Below are positions 62,035 through 64,000 of a DNA stretch of 64,000 bases, piece after piece. The stretch's first letter is position 1. Each line of letters starts with the position of its first letter. The position numbers were made by a program, and so were the translations under genes. Source of the DNA: Aspergillus flavus (Eukaryota; Ascomycota; Eurotiomycetes; Eurotiales; Aspergillaceae); contig NC_092406.1 of NCBI RefSeq assembly GCF_009017415.1, positions 1,612,001-1,676,000 on the forward strand, written 5' to 3'. The notes under the pieces were generated by a model. It saw only the letters and a program-made list of their open reading frames with translations, was not told where the DNA came from and did not search any database.

Positions 62035-64000
62035 CAAGTGGCCAATCCTAGAAATATACGATAGTTGCAGATCTACATTATTCTCCGTCATAGAGCATAT
62101 CTGAAGGACAAAGGAGGTCTAGGAGACTTTACCACAGGTTCACCGAAGCAAATCCTCTGCTGGTTCGCAGGAGAGAAGTCACATAATGCGGTAAGTTGAA
62201 ACTCAGTAAGGCCCGTCAGTGTTGCTCCGAGAAAACATGAAACAGAGTATAATCCCGAATCTGCGTGTTCTGAGGCATCACCAGTGGTGCCACAAGTTGT
62301 CAAACTTGTCAAACCATGTGACTCACACCCTCACTCCGACTCTTGCTGCACCCCATAGGCAAGGTACACACTCGCCCAAGAAAATGTCTGAGTGTCAGTC
62401 TACCCGGACGTCCCCATGCAAGTCCTAAGGTAGGTAGGATCCCATGGTGATCTGATCACCGTCTGTGCCTGATGACCCCCTGTACGATTATTGGTCCAAT
62501 CAGATCATGGAGGGTCAGGAAATGCCAACCGGCCAATGGCAACGATTCCTTCAACACCGATATTTCGTCGAACCGATGAGATATTCGTGGTTAGCTTCTG
62601 GGGAAGATGGAGCTTGGATCCGATAGGGAGACATTCGAGAATATTGCTAGGATCCACAGTGCTAATTTCGCTTGTGTTAATATCTGACTTAATGATATCA
62701 GCTTCAGAGAGAGACATGTTCTGGTGGTCAACGTTGACCGCCGTCTGTACCGATGTACTCCGTAGATCAGAACGTTTTTTTTAGGGTTTCCTGGCCTTTT
62801 AGGCCTCTCTGACCCTAGAGATTACTAAAGTAAGATTCATCTGACAGGTAAAATCAAGTATTCTTCACTCTTGCACATACTAACATCTGAGTAATGTATC
62901 TTATCTCCACGGTTCCATACTCCTGGTCTCGGTGGCTTGCTGTCGAAAAGCATAGTAATACTGTAGATCAAGCATGGTATGCAGATTCCCATGTTGGGCA
63001 ACAAACTGCACCATGCACACGAGTCCGAGCATAAAAAAAAAGTCAAAAAACGCTCTGGACCCACTGCACCGGTGCCCTTTGACTGGACCTGTCCGTAAGC
63101 TCCCCGAAAAAGGTAGAGAAACCGCGAGGTGTGGACAATGTCGGTATCAGCGGTATAGTTGGCTCTCGACCTTCTCGGCGCCGTCTCCGTTTGATTCGGT
63201 CTTGTCGCAATGAGGCGAAAAAAGGAAAAAAGGGGGGAGTCCGAAACCTTCTTCCAGAATGATGAATTCTTGCATGTAGTAAATTGCGACTGCCTACTAT
63301 TATGGAGCAAGTCACGGGAGGAGTATAGCAGAGTGACTGCGGGCAACTCCACCGACTTTGCATCGTGCCCTACAATTGGGTCAACGCTCTTGTTCACCGC
63401 CAGGATGGCCATTTCTGCATCGTCATCCTAATGGAACATACCACGCCCAAACTGGAAGGCTAAGAGTTATTTCCAATTTTTTTTCTCCTTTTTTCTTCTC
63501 CTTCCGGCTCAGGGTAGTAGTTACGGAGATTAATCGATGACAAATAAAGAAGAGAAGAAAAAATAGCATCGCATCCGAGTCACATGTAACCCAGCAGTGT
63601 TCCTGGATGGTACGAAGAAGTGGTACAGTATACTGAACGACTGAACGAGTTGGTACAAGGGTAAATTATGATTTGCCTATGTCGAGTTCTGCTATGTTTC
63701 AAAGAGCAGGGCTTAGTATCCGATTGGGTTCGTTCCGTTTCTATATCCCTACCTGGCCTTTGTTGTCGGTTCCTGATTTGCATGTTGGATATCAATCCTC
63801 ATTATGGACTCCGACAGTTTGGCACGAAGAATTCGAACAAACATGGCCGGCTGCATGCAGCGGCCGTAGGGATGGTGCTCGACGCTTCAATGCCTTCCTC
63901 TCACCTAATTTGTTCCTGATTTCTTTCTTTGAACGCCTCCATACGCATTTCACGCGATTATCGCGAGTAAGCCTACACCCTCAGTAATCTCACCCCAACC
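62035..64000. other. Intergenic region to end of window
   Basis: About 2 kb. Short frames on both strands are broken and unrecognised. T-rich and purine-rich tracts at 63210-63230 and 63475-63500. Presumably the upstream region of a gene outside the window. Confidence 0.5.

Overview
The window reads as nuclear DNA from a filamentous ascomycete, most likely an Aspergillus. Genes carry many short introns (about 50-100 bp, GT...AG, CTAAC/CTGAC-like branch sites). The proteins match Aspergillus forms closely: a class IV chitin synthase, a BtgE-type GH17 glucanase, Sin3, a PP2A B subunit, CSN4, TFIIF beta, acetyl-CoA hydrolase/CoaT, and fumarate reductase fused to cytochrome b5. Section Nigri is a guess from overall sequence feel, not a demonstrated assignment. 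I assembled spliced models by hand; reading phase was checked across every exon junction listed.

Layout. 0-11 kb is a chitin-synthesis block: a class IV chitin synthase (minus) and a Chs4/Skt5-like Sel1-repeat protein (plus), divergent across a 4.8 kb gene-free spacer. 12-18 kb holds a tiny six-cysteine secreted peptide (61 aa, three exons) and the large Ser/Thr-rich GH17 cell-wall glucanase BtgE, separated by about 3.4 kb of unresolved, possibly decayed sequence. 18-28 kb is accessory in character: sparse genes, AT-rich stretches, an 82-aa protein of unknown function, a broken protein-kinase-like gene, a PD-(D/E)XK-like protein divergent to it, a processed-looking secreted cysteine-rich protein, and an atypical SDR without the usual Tyr-Lys pair. 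From 28.7 kb on, conserved housekeeping genes dominate: CoaT, Sin3, PP2A-B, a conserved-looking protein of unknown function, fumarate reductase-b5, an aldehyde dehydrogenase, a rhodopsin-like seven-helix membrane protein, CSN4, TFIIF beta, a five-finger CCCH protein and bleomycin hydrolase. The last 2 kb is intergenic.

How the parts fit. The chitin synthase, its likely activator family member and BtgE all act in wall construction. The housekeeping half covers acyl-CoA metabolism, chromatin repression (Sin3), phosphatase targeting, deneddylation (CSN4), transcription initiation (TFIIF) and nuclear RNA handling (CCCH). From memory, and unverified, several of these (chsD, btgE, coaT, csnD) also lie close together in A. 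nidulans, which would make 18-28 kb a lineage-variable insertion in a conserved block.

No rRNA, tRNA, CRISPR array or intact transposon was recognised.
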